DNA of 64,000 nt from Rathayibacter sp. VKM Ac-2754 (lineage in GTDB: Bacteria > Actinomycetota > Actinomycetes > Actinomycetales > Microbacteriaceae): contig NZ_WUCC01000002.1 of NCBI RefSeq assembly GCF_009807095.1, positions 310,001 through 374,000 on the forward strand, read 5' to 3'. Shown here in pieces: positions 56,144-64,000 of this stretch. The notes beneath the pieces are model-generated. The model worked only from the letters and a program-made list of their open reading frames with translations. It had not been told where the DNA came from and did no database searches. Position 1 is the first letter of the stretch. Every line of letters begins with the position of its first letter. Both the position numbers and the translations under genes were made by a program.

Positions 56144-58342
56144 GTGGCTCAGACACCTTTCTTCAAGGCTTCGCACGGCAAGGACGCACGACGAGCAGGA
56201 CGCGGGAGAACCGCGCCGGAGGAGGTGACGACGCCCCCGGAACCGGCTCCCGCTCCCGAGGAGGCGGCGGCGGCCGCACCGCCGGCCGCGGCAGCGCTCT
56301 CGACTCCCGAGCAGGCGCCGCCCGCCCCGCCGACGGGGAGCGGCTACGAGGTGCGCGCCGAGCGCATCCCGATCATCGATCCCCAGCCGCGCCTCGAGGA
56401 CGACCGCTGGCCGGCCAAGGCGTTCGTCGGCGAGGTCGTCCCGTTCGCCGCGACAGCGTTCCGCGAGGGACACGACCTGATCGGCGTCGACCTCCTGCTG
56501 ACCTCTCCGACCGGTGCCGACTCCGAGCACCGGATGTCGCTGCTCGCGACGGGCACCGACCGCTACGGGCGCCTCGTCCTCCTCGATGCCGAGGGCGACT
56601 GGACCTACCGGATCCGCGCCTTCGCCGACGACTGGGCGACCTGGCTGCACACGGCCGAGGTGAAGATCCCGGCCGGTCTCGACATCGACGTGACCTTCGC
56701 ACTCGGCGCGGGACTCCTCCGCGAAGCCGCGGACGACGAGAAGCGCCCCGGTGCCGAGCGCACCCTGCTGACCGAGGCCGCCGCCCGCGTGGGCGACGCC
56801 TCCCTCGCGCCCGAGGAGCGCCTCGACGCGGCCACCGACTCCGCCGTGCACGGAGCCCTCGACGCCCGCCCCGTGATGAGCCTCGCCAGCGTCTCGGCGC
56901 CGCGCGTCGTGCACGTCGAGCGCACCCGCGCCGGCGTGGGCGCCTGGTACGAGTTCTTCCCGCGCTCGGAGGGCGCCGTCGAGAACGAGGACGGCTCCGT
57001 CACGAGCGGCTCGTTCGCGACCGCCGCCCGGCGCGTCCCGGCCGTCGCCGCGATGGGCTTCGACGTCCTCTACCTGCCGCCGATCCACCCGATCGGGCGC
57101 ACGTTCCGCAAGGGACCGAACAACACGCTGAACGCCTCCGAGACCGACCCCGGATCGCCCTGGGCGATCGGATCGCGCGACGGTGGCCACGACGCCATCC
57201 ACCCCGACCTCGGCACGGTCGACGACTTCCGCGCCTTCCACGCGGCCGTCACCGGCGCGGGCCTCGAGCTGGCGCTCGACTTCGCCCTGCAGGCCTCGCC
57301 CGACCACCCCTGGGTGACCAGTCACCCGGAGTGGTTCACGACCCTCCCCGACGGGACGATCGCGTACGCCGAGAACCCGCCGAAGAAGTACCAGGACATC
57401 TATCCGATCAACTTCGACAACGACCCCATCGGCATCCGCCAGGAGTCGCTGCGGATCCTCGAGTACTGGATCTCGCTCGGCGTGACGATCTTCCGCGTCG
57501 ACAACCCGCACACCAAGCCGCTCGACTTCTGGGAGTGGGTCATCCACGAGGTCAACGCGAAGCACCCCGAGGTGGTGTTCCTCGCGGAGGCGTTCACCCG
57601 CCCGGCGATCATGCGCGCGCTCGGCAAGGTGGGCTTCCAGCAGTCGTACTCGTACTTCACCTGGCGCAACACCAAGGAGGAGCTCGCCGAGTTCTTCACG
57701 AGCATCTCGCAGGAGACGGCCGACTACATGCGGCCGAACCTCTTCGTGAACACCCCCGACATCCTCACCGAGTACCTGCAGTACGGCGGCCCGTCGGCGT
57801 ACAAGGTGCGCGCCGCGCTCGCCTCGACGGCGTCGCCGCTCTGGGGCGTGTACTCCGGCTTCGAGCTCGTCGAGAACGTCGCGCGCCCGGGCGCCGAGGA
57901 GAACATCGACAACGAGAAGTTCCAGTACAAGGTGCGCGACTGGGCCGAGGCTGAGGCCTCGGGCCGCTCGCTCGCTCCGTACCTCACGCGGCTCAACGAG
58001 ATCCGCCGGGCGCACCCCGCCCTGCGCCAGCTGCGCAACCTGCTGGTCCACGGCAGCGACGACGACGCGATCCTCGTCTACTCCAAGCACCTCGAGCGCG
58101 CCTTCACGGGCACGGGCTCGGCCGACACGATCCTCGTGGTCGCGAACACCGACCCGCACTCCGCGCGCGAGACCACCGTGCACCTCGACCTGCCGGCGCT
58201 CGGACTCGAGTGGGGCGCGACCTTCGACGTCGAGGATCTGATCACGGGTGCGGTCTGGACCTGGGGCAGCGACAACTACGTGCGACTCGACTCCTTCGTC
58301 GAGCCCGTGCACATCCTGAGCGTGAAGGCGGACGAACGATGA
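56144..58342 (+). CDS. glgE: Alpha-1,4-glucan:maltose-1-phosphate maltosyltransferase
   Basis: 732 residues. After an N-terminal Ala/Pro/Glu-rich extension (~1-65) come the GlgE domains: [24 protein letters not shown]-type barrel entry [20 protein letters not shown], nucleophile aspartate in [12 protein letters not shown], acid/base in [13 protein letters not shown], and [11 protein letters not shown]. The enzyme extends alpha-glucans using maltose 1-phosphate made from trehalose or ADP-glucose. TreS, Pep2 and GlgM genes are not in the window. GTG 56144 chosen from the -10 position. Stop overlaps the glgB start (ATGA). Confidence 0.94.
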   Translation: MAQTPFFKASHGKDARRAGRGRTAPEEVTTPPEPAPAPEEAAAAAPPAAAALSTPEQAPPAPPTGSGYEVRAERIPIIDPQPRLEDDRWPAKAFVGEVVPFAATAFREGHDLIGVDLLLTSPTGADSEHRMSLLATGTDRYGRLVLLDAEGDWTYRIRAFADDWATWLHTAEVKIPAGLDIDVTFALGAGLLREAADDEKRPGAERTLLTEAAARVGDASLAPEERLDAATDSAVHGALDARPVMSLASVSAPRVVHVERTRAGVGAWYEFFPRSEGAVENEDGSVTSGSFATAARRVPAVAAMGFDVLYLPPIHPIGRTFRKGPNNTLNASETDPGSPWAIGSRDGGHDAIHPDLGTVDDFRAFHAAVTGAGLELALDFALQASPDHPWVTSHPEWFTTLPDGTIAYAENPPKKYQDIYPINFDNDPIGIRQESLRILEYWISLGVTIFRVDNPHTKPLDFWEWVIHEVNAKHPEVVFLAEAFTRPAIMRALGKVGFQQSYSYFTWRNTKEELAEFFTSISQETADYMRPNLFVNTPDILTEYLQYGGPSAYKVRAALASTASPLWGVYSGFELVENVARPGAEENIDNEKFQYKVRDWAEAEASGRSLAPYLTRLNEIRRAHPALRQLRNLLVHGSDDDAILVYSKHLERAFTGTGSADTILVVANTDPHSARETTVHLDLPALGLEWGATFDVEDLITGAVWTWGSDNYVRLDSFVEPVHILSVKADER

Positions 58343-60753
58343 GCGACACGGTTCCCGAGAACGACGGAACGAGCGCCGCCGAGGCCGCGGGGCTGACGCC
58401 GCGCGTCGAGACGGTCGTCACCACCGGCACGAGCGCCGCCACGACGACCGGCACGACACCGCGCCACGCGGCGGCTCCGGCGGAGGAGGCTCCGGCGGAG
58501 GACGCTCCGGCGGAGGACGCTCCGGCCCCCGGGACCCCCGCCTCGCCCGCCGGCCCCGTCGAGGGCTCGGCGGCCGTGGCGCTGCCCGAGATCCCGGAGT
58601 GGATCCTCCAGCAGATCGCCACGGGCAGCAATGCGCTCCCCCACGACGTCCTCGGCCAGCACGTCGTGTCGGCGCCCGGCGTGGCCGACGAGATCACCGT
58701 CGTCCGCGCGCGCCGCCCGCTCGCCGACCGGGTCGTCGCCGTGCTCTCCACCGGTGCCCGCGTCGAGCTCAGCCACCTGCGCGACGGCATCTGGCAGGGG
58801 TTCCACATCCTCGGGCCGCAGGCCTACACGATCGAGGCGAGCTACGGCGACGGACCGGCGTGGATCGCGGAGGACCCCTACCGCTTCACGAAGACCGTCG
58901 GCGACTTCGACCTCTACCTGATCGGCGAGGGTCGTCACGAGCGGCTCTGGGAGGCGCTCGGCGCGCGGCACCGCGAGCACGAGGGCGTCTGGGGCACCTC
59001 GTTCTCGGTCTGGGCGCCGCACGCCCAGGCCGTCCGGGTCGTCGGCGATTTCAACGACTGGAGCGGCGAGGGCCACGCTCTGCGCAACCTCGGCGTCACC
59101 GGCGTGTGGGAGATCTTCGTGCCCGGGCTCGAGCCCGGCGCCTCCTACAAGTTCGACCTGCTCTCGCGCGACGGCCGCTGGGTCCGCAAGGCCGACCCGA
59201 TGGCCCGTGCGACGGAGGTGCCGCCCGCCACGGCCTCGCGGATCCCCGTCTCCCACCACCACTGGAGCGACTCTGCCTGGATGGAGAAGCGCGCGGCGGT
59301 CGACCCGCACACGCAGCCGATGAGCGTCTACGAGATGCACCTCGGCTCGTGGAAGCCGGGGCTCGGCTATCGCGAGGTCGCCGATCCGCTGATCGAGTAC
59401 ATCACCGCCCTCGGCTTCACCCACGTCGAGTTCATGCCGCTCGCCGAGCACCCTTTCGGAGGCTCGTGGGGCTATCAGGTCACCGGCTACTTCGCCGCGT
59501 CCAGCCGCTTCGGCACCGCGGACGACCTGAAGTACCTGATCGACCGTCTGCACCAGGCCGGCATCGGCGTGCTGGTCGACTGGGTGCCCGGGCACTTCCC
59601 GAAGGACGACTTCGCGCTCGCCCGCTTCGACGGCGAGCCGCTCTACGAGCACCCCGACTGGCGCCGCGGCGAGCAGATGGACTGGGGTACGTACGTCTTC
59701 GACTTCGGTCACACCCAGGTCCGCAACTTCCTCGTCGCGAACGCGCTGTACTGGCTCGAGGAGTTCCACGTCGACGGCCTGCGCGTCGACGCGGTCGCCT
59801 CGATGCTCTACCTCGACTACTCCCGCAAGGAGGGCGAGTGGCTGCCCAACGAGCACGGCGGGCGCGAGCACCTCGAGGCGATCAGCTTCCTGCAGGAGGT
59901 GAACGCCACCGCCTACAAGCTCTACCCCGGGATCATGATGATCGCCGAGGAGTCGACGAGCTGGCCGGGCGTCACCCAGCCCACCGTCTCGGGCGGGCTC
60001 GGCTTCGGGCTCAAGTGGAACATGGGCTGGATGCACGACTCGCTCGACTACATGGCGAACGACCCGCTCTGGCGCCAGTACCACCTGGGCGAGCTGACCT
60101 TCTCGTTCGTCTACGCGTTCAGCGAGAACTTCGTCCTGCCGATCAGCCACGACGAGGTCGTGCACGGCAAGGGCTCGCTGATCAACAAGATGCCGGGCGA
60201 CCACTGGCAGAAGCTCGCGAACGTGCGCGCCTACCTGGCCTTCATGTGGGCGCACCCGGGCAAGCAGCTGCTCTTCATGGGGCAGGAGTTCGGGCAGTTC
60301 TCGGAGTGGAGCGAGGAGCGCGGTCTCGACTGGTGGATCCTCGACCAGCCCAGTCACCACGGGCTCTGGAACCTCGTCGGCGAGCTGAACCGCGTCTACC
60401 GCGAGTCGACGGCGCTCTGGGAGCTCGACAACGAGCAGGCCGGATTCGAGTGGATCGACGGCGGAGCCGCGGCACCCAACGTGATCTCGTTCCTCCGCCG
60501 CGACCGCGAGGGCCGCTCGGTCGCCGTCATCGCGAACTTCTCGGGATCCCCGGTGCACGGCTACCGCGTCGGTCTGCCGCAGGCCGGACGCTGGGAGGAG
60601 CTCGTCAACACCGACGCCGAGATCTACGGCGGATCGGGTGTCGGCAACCTCGGTGCCGTCGAGGCCCGCGAGGAGCCGTGGGCGGGTCGCCCCGCCTCGG
60701 CAGAGCTGATCCTCCCGCCGCTCGGCGTGCTCTTCCTCCGTCCCACCGACTGA
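58339..60753 (+). CDS. glgB: 1,4-Alpha-glucan branching enzyme
   Basis: 804 residues. An Ala/Pro/Glu repeat tract (such as [19 protein letters not shown]) occupies residues ~45-75, then two beta domains ([36 protein letters not shown]) and the GH13 barrel with [17 protein letters not shown] (nucleophile ~480), [13 protein letters not shown] (acid/base) and [14 protein letters not shown]. It creates alpha-1,6 branches on the GlgE product. Coupled to glgE by ATGA. Confidence 0.96.
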   Translation: MSDTVPENDGTSAAEAAGLTPRVETVVTTGTSAATTTGTTPRHAAAPAEEAPAEDAPAEDAPAPGTPASPAGPVEGSAAVALPEIPEWILQQIATGSNALPHDVLGQHVVSAPGVADEITVVRARRPLADRVVAVLSTGARVELSHLRDGIWQGFHILGPQAYTIEASYGDGPAWIAEDPYRFTKTVGDFDLYLIGEGRHERLWEALGARHREHEGVWGTSFSVWAPHAQAVRVVGDFNDWSGEGHALRNLGVTGVWEIFVPGLEPGASYKFDLLSRDGRWVRKADPMARATEVPPATASRIPVSHHHWSDSAWMEKRAAVDPHTQPMSVYEMHLGSWKPGLGYREVADPLIEYITALGFTHVEFMPLAEHPFGGSWGYQVTGYFAASSRFGTADDLKYLIDRLHQAGIGVLVDWVPGHFPKDDFALARFDGEPLYEHPDWRRGEQMDWGTYVFDFGHTQVRNFLVANALYWLEEFHVDGLRVDAVASMLYLDYSRKEGEWLPNEHGGREHLEAISFLQEVNATAYKLYPGIMMIAEESTSWPGVTQPTVSGGLGFGLKWNMGWMHDSLDYMANDPLWRQYHLGELTFSFVYAFSENFVLPISHDEVVHGKGSLINKMPGDHWQKLANVRAYLAFMWAHPGKQLLFMGQEFGQFSEWSEERGLDWWILDQPSHHGLWNLVGELNRVYRESTALWELDNEQAGFEWIDGGAAAPNVISFLRRDREGRSVAVIANFSGSPVHGYRVGLPQAGRWEELVNTDAEIYGGSGVGNLGAVEAREEPWAGRPASAELILPPLGVLFLRPTD

Positions 60754-60773
60754 CGAGTTCCTCGGAAGAACAG

Positions 60774-60810
60774 AGAACCCCCTCCGCAGACGATCGCGGA
60801 GGGGGTTCTT
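60774..60810. terminator. Bidirectional terminator after glgB
   Basis: AGAACCCCCTCCGC and GCGGAGGGGGTTCT form a 14-bp perfect stem with an 8-base loop and a following TT, between convergent glgB and ybbN. Confidence 0.85.
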
Positions 60811-60834
60811 CAGTGTGTGTGGCGGGCGTACTCC

Positions 60835-61794
60835 TCAGTACAAGAGGCCGGTGAGGCGCGCCCTGGCCTTGTTGACGCGCGGGTCGGTCGTGCCGACGAT
60901 CTCGAAGAGCTCGAGGAGTCGCGCGCGGACGCTCGCCTTCCCGTCGGCATCGAGCCGCGGGAAGATCGAGAGCAGCCGGTCGAACGCGTCCTCGACGTGC
61001 CCTCCGGAGACATCGAGGTCGGCGACCGCGAGCTGCGCGTCGAGGTTCGAGGGCTCGGCGGCGGCGGTGGAGCGCACCTCGTCGAGCGTCCTCCCCTGCA
61101 GCCGTGACAGCAGCCTGACCTGCGCGAGCCCCGCGACGGCGAGGTCGTCGCGGGGATTCTGCGCGATGGCGGTCTCGTACTCGGTGATCGCCGCGGCGTA
61201 GTCGCCCCGGTCGATCGCGTCGTACGCCTCCTGGTGGTGCGGGGGCAGCGGAGCCGGCTCGGGCTCGCCCGCCTCGGCCGGGGCCGCATCGACCGGGACG
61301 GTGCCGGTCACGCCGTTGGTCGCGGCCAGCTGCAGCACCTGCTCGAGCAGGTCGCGCAGCTGCTCCTCGGCGACGAGGCCGCTGAACAGCGGCACCGGGC
61401 GCCCGCCGATGATCGCGGCGACCGTCGGGACCGACTGCACCTGGAACGCCTGCGCGAGCTGCGGGCTCGACTCCACGTCGACGCCGACGAGCACGAAGGC
61501 CCCGGCGTACGACACGATGACGCGCTCGAGCACGGCGGTCATGCTCGTGCTCTGCTCCGACCAGGATCCGCGGAGGTCGACGATCACGGGGACGCGCGAC
61601 GAGAGCTGGACGACCTGGTCGAACTCCGCGTCACCCGCCGTCAGCAGCAGCGGGTTGGCGGTGGGCGGCGGCCCGGCGGGCTCGCCTCCCTGCGCTGCGG
61701 GGGCGGTCGGAGCCGGCGCAGGACGCCGGTTCACGAGGGAGGACAGGTCGACGGCGCCGCGGAGGCCTCCGGGCAGTGGGGGGACGGTGCTCAC
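60835..61794 (-). CDS. ybbN: Thioredoxin-TPR co-chaperone, YbbN/CnoX family
   Basis: 319 residues, GTG start overlapping the upstream membrane-protein stop (GTGA). Residues ~50-160 have a thioredoxin fold (VPVIVDLRGSWSEQSTSM, FQVQSVPTVAAIIGGRPVPLF) in which the CxxC is replaced by SWSEQ, so it is redox-inactive like other actinobacterial YbbN proteins. C-terminal ~195-319 are TPR-like helices (YAAAITEYETAIAQNPRD; DAQLAVADLDVSGGHVEDAF). It likely holds unfolded clients for chaperonins under stress. Confidence 0.9.
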   Translation of the reverse strand: MSTVPPLPGGLRGAVDLSSLVNRRPAPAPTAPAAQGGEPAGPPPTANPLLLTAGDAEFDQVVQLSSRVPVIVDLRGSWSEQSTSMTAVLERVIVSYAGAFVLVGVDVESSPQLAQAFQVQSVPTVAAIIGGRPVPLFSGLVAEEQLRDLLEQVLQLAATNGVTGTVPVDAAPAEAGEPEPAPLPPHHQEAYDAIDRGDYAAAITEYETAIAQNPRDDLAVAGLAQVRLLSRLQGRTLDEVRSTAAAEPSNLDAQLAVADLDVSGGHVEDAFDRLLSIFPRLDADGKASVRARLLELFEIVGTTDPRVNKARARLTGLLY

Positions 61795-63581
61795 GGCAGC
61801 TGCACCACCGAGACGAGTCCCTGGCTCCATCCGAGCATGACGATCTTCTCCTCCGATCCGACGGGCGGTACGTAGAACAGCAACTGGTAACCGTAGGTGG
61901 TCTCGATGCCCGTCGTCGACTTGTCGGTCCCCAGCAGGGTCTGCGAGGCACCGGAGGTCGAGACGGTCGAGCCCTCGGCGGTGGGCTTCACGGTCGACAC
62001 TTCGGCGATGCTCGCGGCCACGAGGGCGCCCGAGTCGTTCGTCGCGAGCGCGACTGTCGGCGAGGTGCCGGCCTTGTTCGAGAACTCGATCGACGCCGTG
62101 TCGGGCAGCGCCGCGCGATCCGCATTCTTCTTGTCGATGCCGACCTGGCCGCGCAGCGTGTCCCCGTCGGCCGAGAACGACTCGGCGAAGCTGCTGGTGT
62201 CGCCGTTCGCGAGGATGTCGGCGTAGGCCGAGCCGACCTCCTCCGGGGCGAGCTTCATCAGCTTGGAGTCCGGCGCGACGATCGAGGTGCCGACGGTGAC
62301 CGGCGCGACGTCGGGGATGCGGGCGTTCGCCTCGAGCGAGATGGCGTAGTCGACCTTGTAGTCGACGCGCGGGCTGGCCTGGCTCATCACCAGCGCGATC
62401 GGCGCCTGAGTGGTGTCCGTCGAGTTCTGCACGACGGCGGTGACGAGGCGGGGCCACGCCTCCGTGTCCTGCGGCAGCACGAGGCTCACGGGCGACGCGG
62501 GGATCGCCTGCGGCGGGTCGATCGTGCCGCCCTTGACGACGACCTCGTAGTTGGTCGTGCGCTCGGTGAGCGCCTCGCCCTGGAATCGCTCCGCGAGCGC
62601 GGTGGCGTCATGGGCCGCATCCGCGGCCGACGCGACGTCGGCGACGGAGGCGACGATCGCCTCCGCCTGCTGCGTCGTGACGACCGGGGTCGCCACCTCG
62701 GCGGCGGGCGCCGCCGTGGAGGAGGCGGAGGCGCTCGGGGTCCCCGTGGCACCCGCCGCCAGATCGGGCCAGTAGTCGGAGCTGCAGCCGGCGAGCAGGA
62801 CGCTCGTCCCCACGACGACGGGCAGCACGAGGAGGCGGCGACGGCGAGCGGGGCGCGGGGCGGCGACGGACGCCTGGATGCCGGCGCGAGCGCGCGGCCG
62901 GCGGGCGCCGCGGGGCACCTTGCCCTGCGGGCCCTTCCGGCGAGGACCGTGCTGCCGGCGCAGGTGCAGGAACGCCCAGATGTAGAGGACGAGGCCGACG
63001 AGGAGGAAGAACGCGCCGCCGAGCAGCAGCGGACCGGCGAGAGGGGTCGCGGTGTCGACCGGCCAGCTGACGCTGACGTCGCTCGCGGCCGGCGCGGTGC
63101 CGTCGGTGGCGATCAGGATCGAGACGTCCTCGGGCACGTCGAGCGCGACGGTGATGCTGCCGGTGCCCTCGAACTGCTCGAGCCACAGGTCGGAGCCGCG
63201 CGGGTCGACGACGGCGGCATCGGCCGTGGCGACGTCGGAGGCCAGCTCGAGGGACGTCCCCGTCTCCTCCGACGCGGTGAGGGCGGCGGGCTCGCTCCGG
63301 TAGCCGATCGCCTCGTACTCGGAGCCGCCGACCCAGCCGAGCACGTCGGAGGTGCGCGCGTAGGCCAGCACCAGATCGCCGTCCCCCTCGACGGTGATCG
63401 TCTGCCGGCCCGGATTCGCGTCGAGCGTGCTGCCGTCGATCACCGCGTACGGGGCGCCCGACTCGAGAGCCGTCTCGGCGGTGAGCGACTCGGGAGGGGC
63501 CCAGACGGTCCTCTGACCGATGCCGAGCGCGATCATCGCGGCGGCGATGACGGTGGCGATGATGGCGAACACGAACCGCAC
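61791..63581 (-). CDS. Membrane protein of unknown function with an internal lipobox-like site, 596 residues
   Basis: GTG 63581 with AGGAGG nine bases upstream. Residues 1-22 are a membrane helix, ~23-180 an extracellular beta-rich domain, ~181-205 a second helix followed by a very basic stretch (LRRQHGPRRKGPQGK). Near 250-266 a third hydrophobic segment ends in SVLLAGCSSD, a textbook lipobox, followed by a Ser/Ala-rich linker and a ~300-residue extracellular domain (VVVKGGTIDPPQAIP; YKVDYAISLEANARIPDV; TYGYQLLFYVPPVGSEEKI). It reads as a membrane protein and a lipoprotein joined in one frame. Coupled to ybbN. Confidence 0.7.
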   Translation of the reverse strand: MRFVFAIIATVIAAAMIALGIGQRTVWAPPESLTAETALESGAPYAVIDGSTLDANPGRQTITVEGDGDLVLAYARTSDVLGWVGGSEYEAIGYRSEPAALTASEETGTSLELASDVATADAAVVDPRGSDLWLEQFEGTGSITVALDVPEDVSILIATDGTAPAASDVSVSWPVDTATPLAGPLLLGGAFFLLVGLVLYIWAFLHLRRQHGPRRKGPQGKVPRGARRPRARAGIQASVAAPRPARRRRLLVLPVVVGTSVLLAGCSSDYWPDLAAGATGTPSASASSTAAPAAEVATPVVTTQQAEAIVASVADVASAADAAHDATALAERFQGEALTERTTNYEVVVKGGTIDPPQAIPASPVSLVLPQDTEAWPRLVTAVVQNSTDTTQAPIALVMSQASPRVDYKVDYAISLEANARIPDVAPVTVGTSIVAPDSKLMKLAPEEVGSAYADILANGDTSSFAESFSADGDTLRGQVGIDKKNADRAALPDTASIEFSNKAGTSPTVALATNDSGALVAASIAEVSTVKPTAEGSTVSTSGASQTLLGTDKSTTGIETTYGYQLLFYVPPVGSEEKIVMLGWSQGLVSVVQLP

Positions 63582-63783
63582 GAAAGAACTCCTCCTGTGT
63601 CGCCGGATCAGGGTGACGACCTCGGCCGGTTCGGGTGACACGGCCGGCCCGCGGCGCGACGGCAACAGACAAAGACAGTCCACGATAGCCGATGGCCTCC
63701 GACGATCCCAGGAGATCCGCCGAGAGAGCCCGCCGGCCGCGCCGGGTGGGGTGTCGCCCCCGGGCCGGGACGCACCCGCTGAC

Positions 63784-63789
63784 TAAACT
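63784..63789 (+). promoter_or_regulatory. -10 element of the DivIVA-domain gene
   Basis: TAAACT lies 49 bases before the GTG start, giving a leader of about 40 bases that contains GGAGGAG. Confidence 0.45.
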
Positions 63790-63838
63790 TCCCGGAGTGC
63801 CGCGGACCCCACGCGGACCTACTTCCGGAGGAGACGAC

Positions 63839-64000
63839 GTGGCAAGCGACGAGGCCGAATTCACCCAGGTGTTCCGTGGCTACGACCGGGACGAGGTCGA
63901 CAAGGCCATCCAGGGTCTGCGGCGCGAGCTCATCCACGCCAACACCCAGGCCGCCGAGGGCGGTCGCGAGGTCAAGCGGCTCACCTCCCGCATCGACGGC
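63839..64000 (+). CDS. DivIVA-domain protein (3' partial)
   Basis: 54 codons are visible from GTG 63839, which has CGGAGGAG upstream. FTQVFRGYDRDEVDKAIQGL matches the N-terminal membrane-curvature-binding segment of DivIVA-type proteins, followed by the start of a coiled coil (RRELIHANTQAAEGGREVKR). Such proteins organise poles, septa or cell-wall growth in actinobacteria. Whether this is Wag31 itself cannot be told; the lack of an ftsZ/sepF neighbourhood suggests a paralogue. Confidence 0.8.
   Translation, partial: MASDEAEFTQVFRGYDRDEVDKAIQGLRRELIHANTQAAEGGREVKRLTSRIDG

Noticed and set aside
56047-60854. Very long alternative frames over glgE and glgB
   Set aside because: Arg/Pro-rich shadow translations with no motifs; the assigned frames hold all GH13 catalytic residues.

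Overview
The window is GC-rich (roughly 70 % by eye), densely packed actinobacterial chromosome. GTG starts, many 1-8 bp gene overlaps, a mycothiol-type oxidoreductase, a GlgE maltosyltransferase and family-typical small membrane proteins point to Microbacteriaceae; Rathayibacter or a close relative is my best guess from neighbourhood and a characteristic intergenic palindrome, but the sequence alone does not prove the genus. I see no prophage, insertion sequence, CRISPR array or rRNA operon. The region looks like core chromosome with two tRNA genes, one TPP riboswitch and several compact operons. No gene-free stretch exceeds about 250 bases.

Layout. 1-1.35 kb: end of a large exported Ig/LamG protein with a Thr-Pro linker. 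1.4-7.2 kb: sensor histidine kinase, Dps, then an rpiB-nei-amidohydrolase operon and an Rv2466c-like thiol oxidoreductase. 7.3-12.2 kb: aminopeptidase N, a paired palindromic repeat and prpB-prpC (methylcitrate cycle without prpD). 12.3-16.1 kb: MscS-GlbO pair and two acyl-CoA thioesterases around a degenerate GGCTCG repeat array. 16.1-19.8 kb: EttA, a lipoprotein, SSB and MsrA. 19.9-24.3 kb: aldo/keto reductase, small and membrane proteins, tRNA-Arg(TCT), oligoribonuclease, tRNA-His(GTG), a zincin. 24.3-27.9 kb: a TPP-riboswitch-controlled ykoE-ykoD-ykoC importer for thiamine or its pyrimidine precursor, coupled to a P-loop kinase. 28-34.9 kb: small conserved proteins, a membrane EEP hydrolase, DinB polymerase, TIGR03086 protein, an NAD(P)-binding protein and an acyl-CoA ligase.

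35-38.2 kb holds a self-contained regulatory unit: a natural fusion of a Gfo/Idh/MocA dehydrogenase and an aldo/keto reductase, overlapped by its LacI-type regulator gene and driven by a promoter bracketed by two identical palindromic operators. 38.2-42.9 kb: PspC and the gatC-gatA-gatB operon with a downstream GNAT/ASCH fusion. 42.9-50.7 kb: a cysteine desulfurase gene, then mnmA-ligA and, translationally coupled behind them, a Tat-secreted phospholipase C-like phosphoesterase preceded by a paralogue that has lost its catalytic motifs. 50.7-60.8 kb is an alpha-glucan cluster: glgX-ybaK, glgP, and glgE-glgB. The window ends with a YbbN co-chaperone, a large membrane protein with an internal lipobox-like site, and the start of a DivIVA-domain gene.

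Two themes recur. At least eleven genes have a TAnnnT -10 hexamer only 6-9 bases before the start codon, implying leaderless mRNAs. Most convergent gene pairs are separated by a single bidirectional hairpin or overlap directly.
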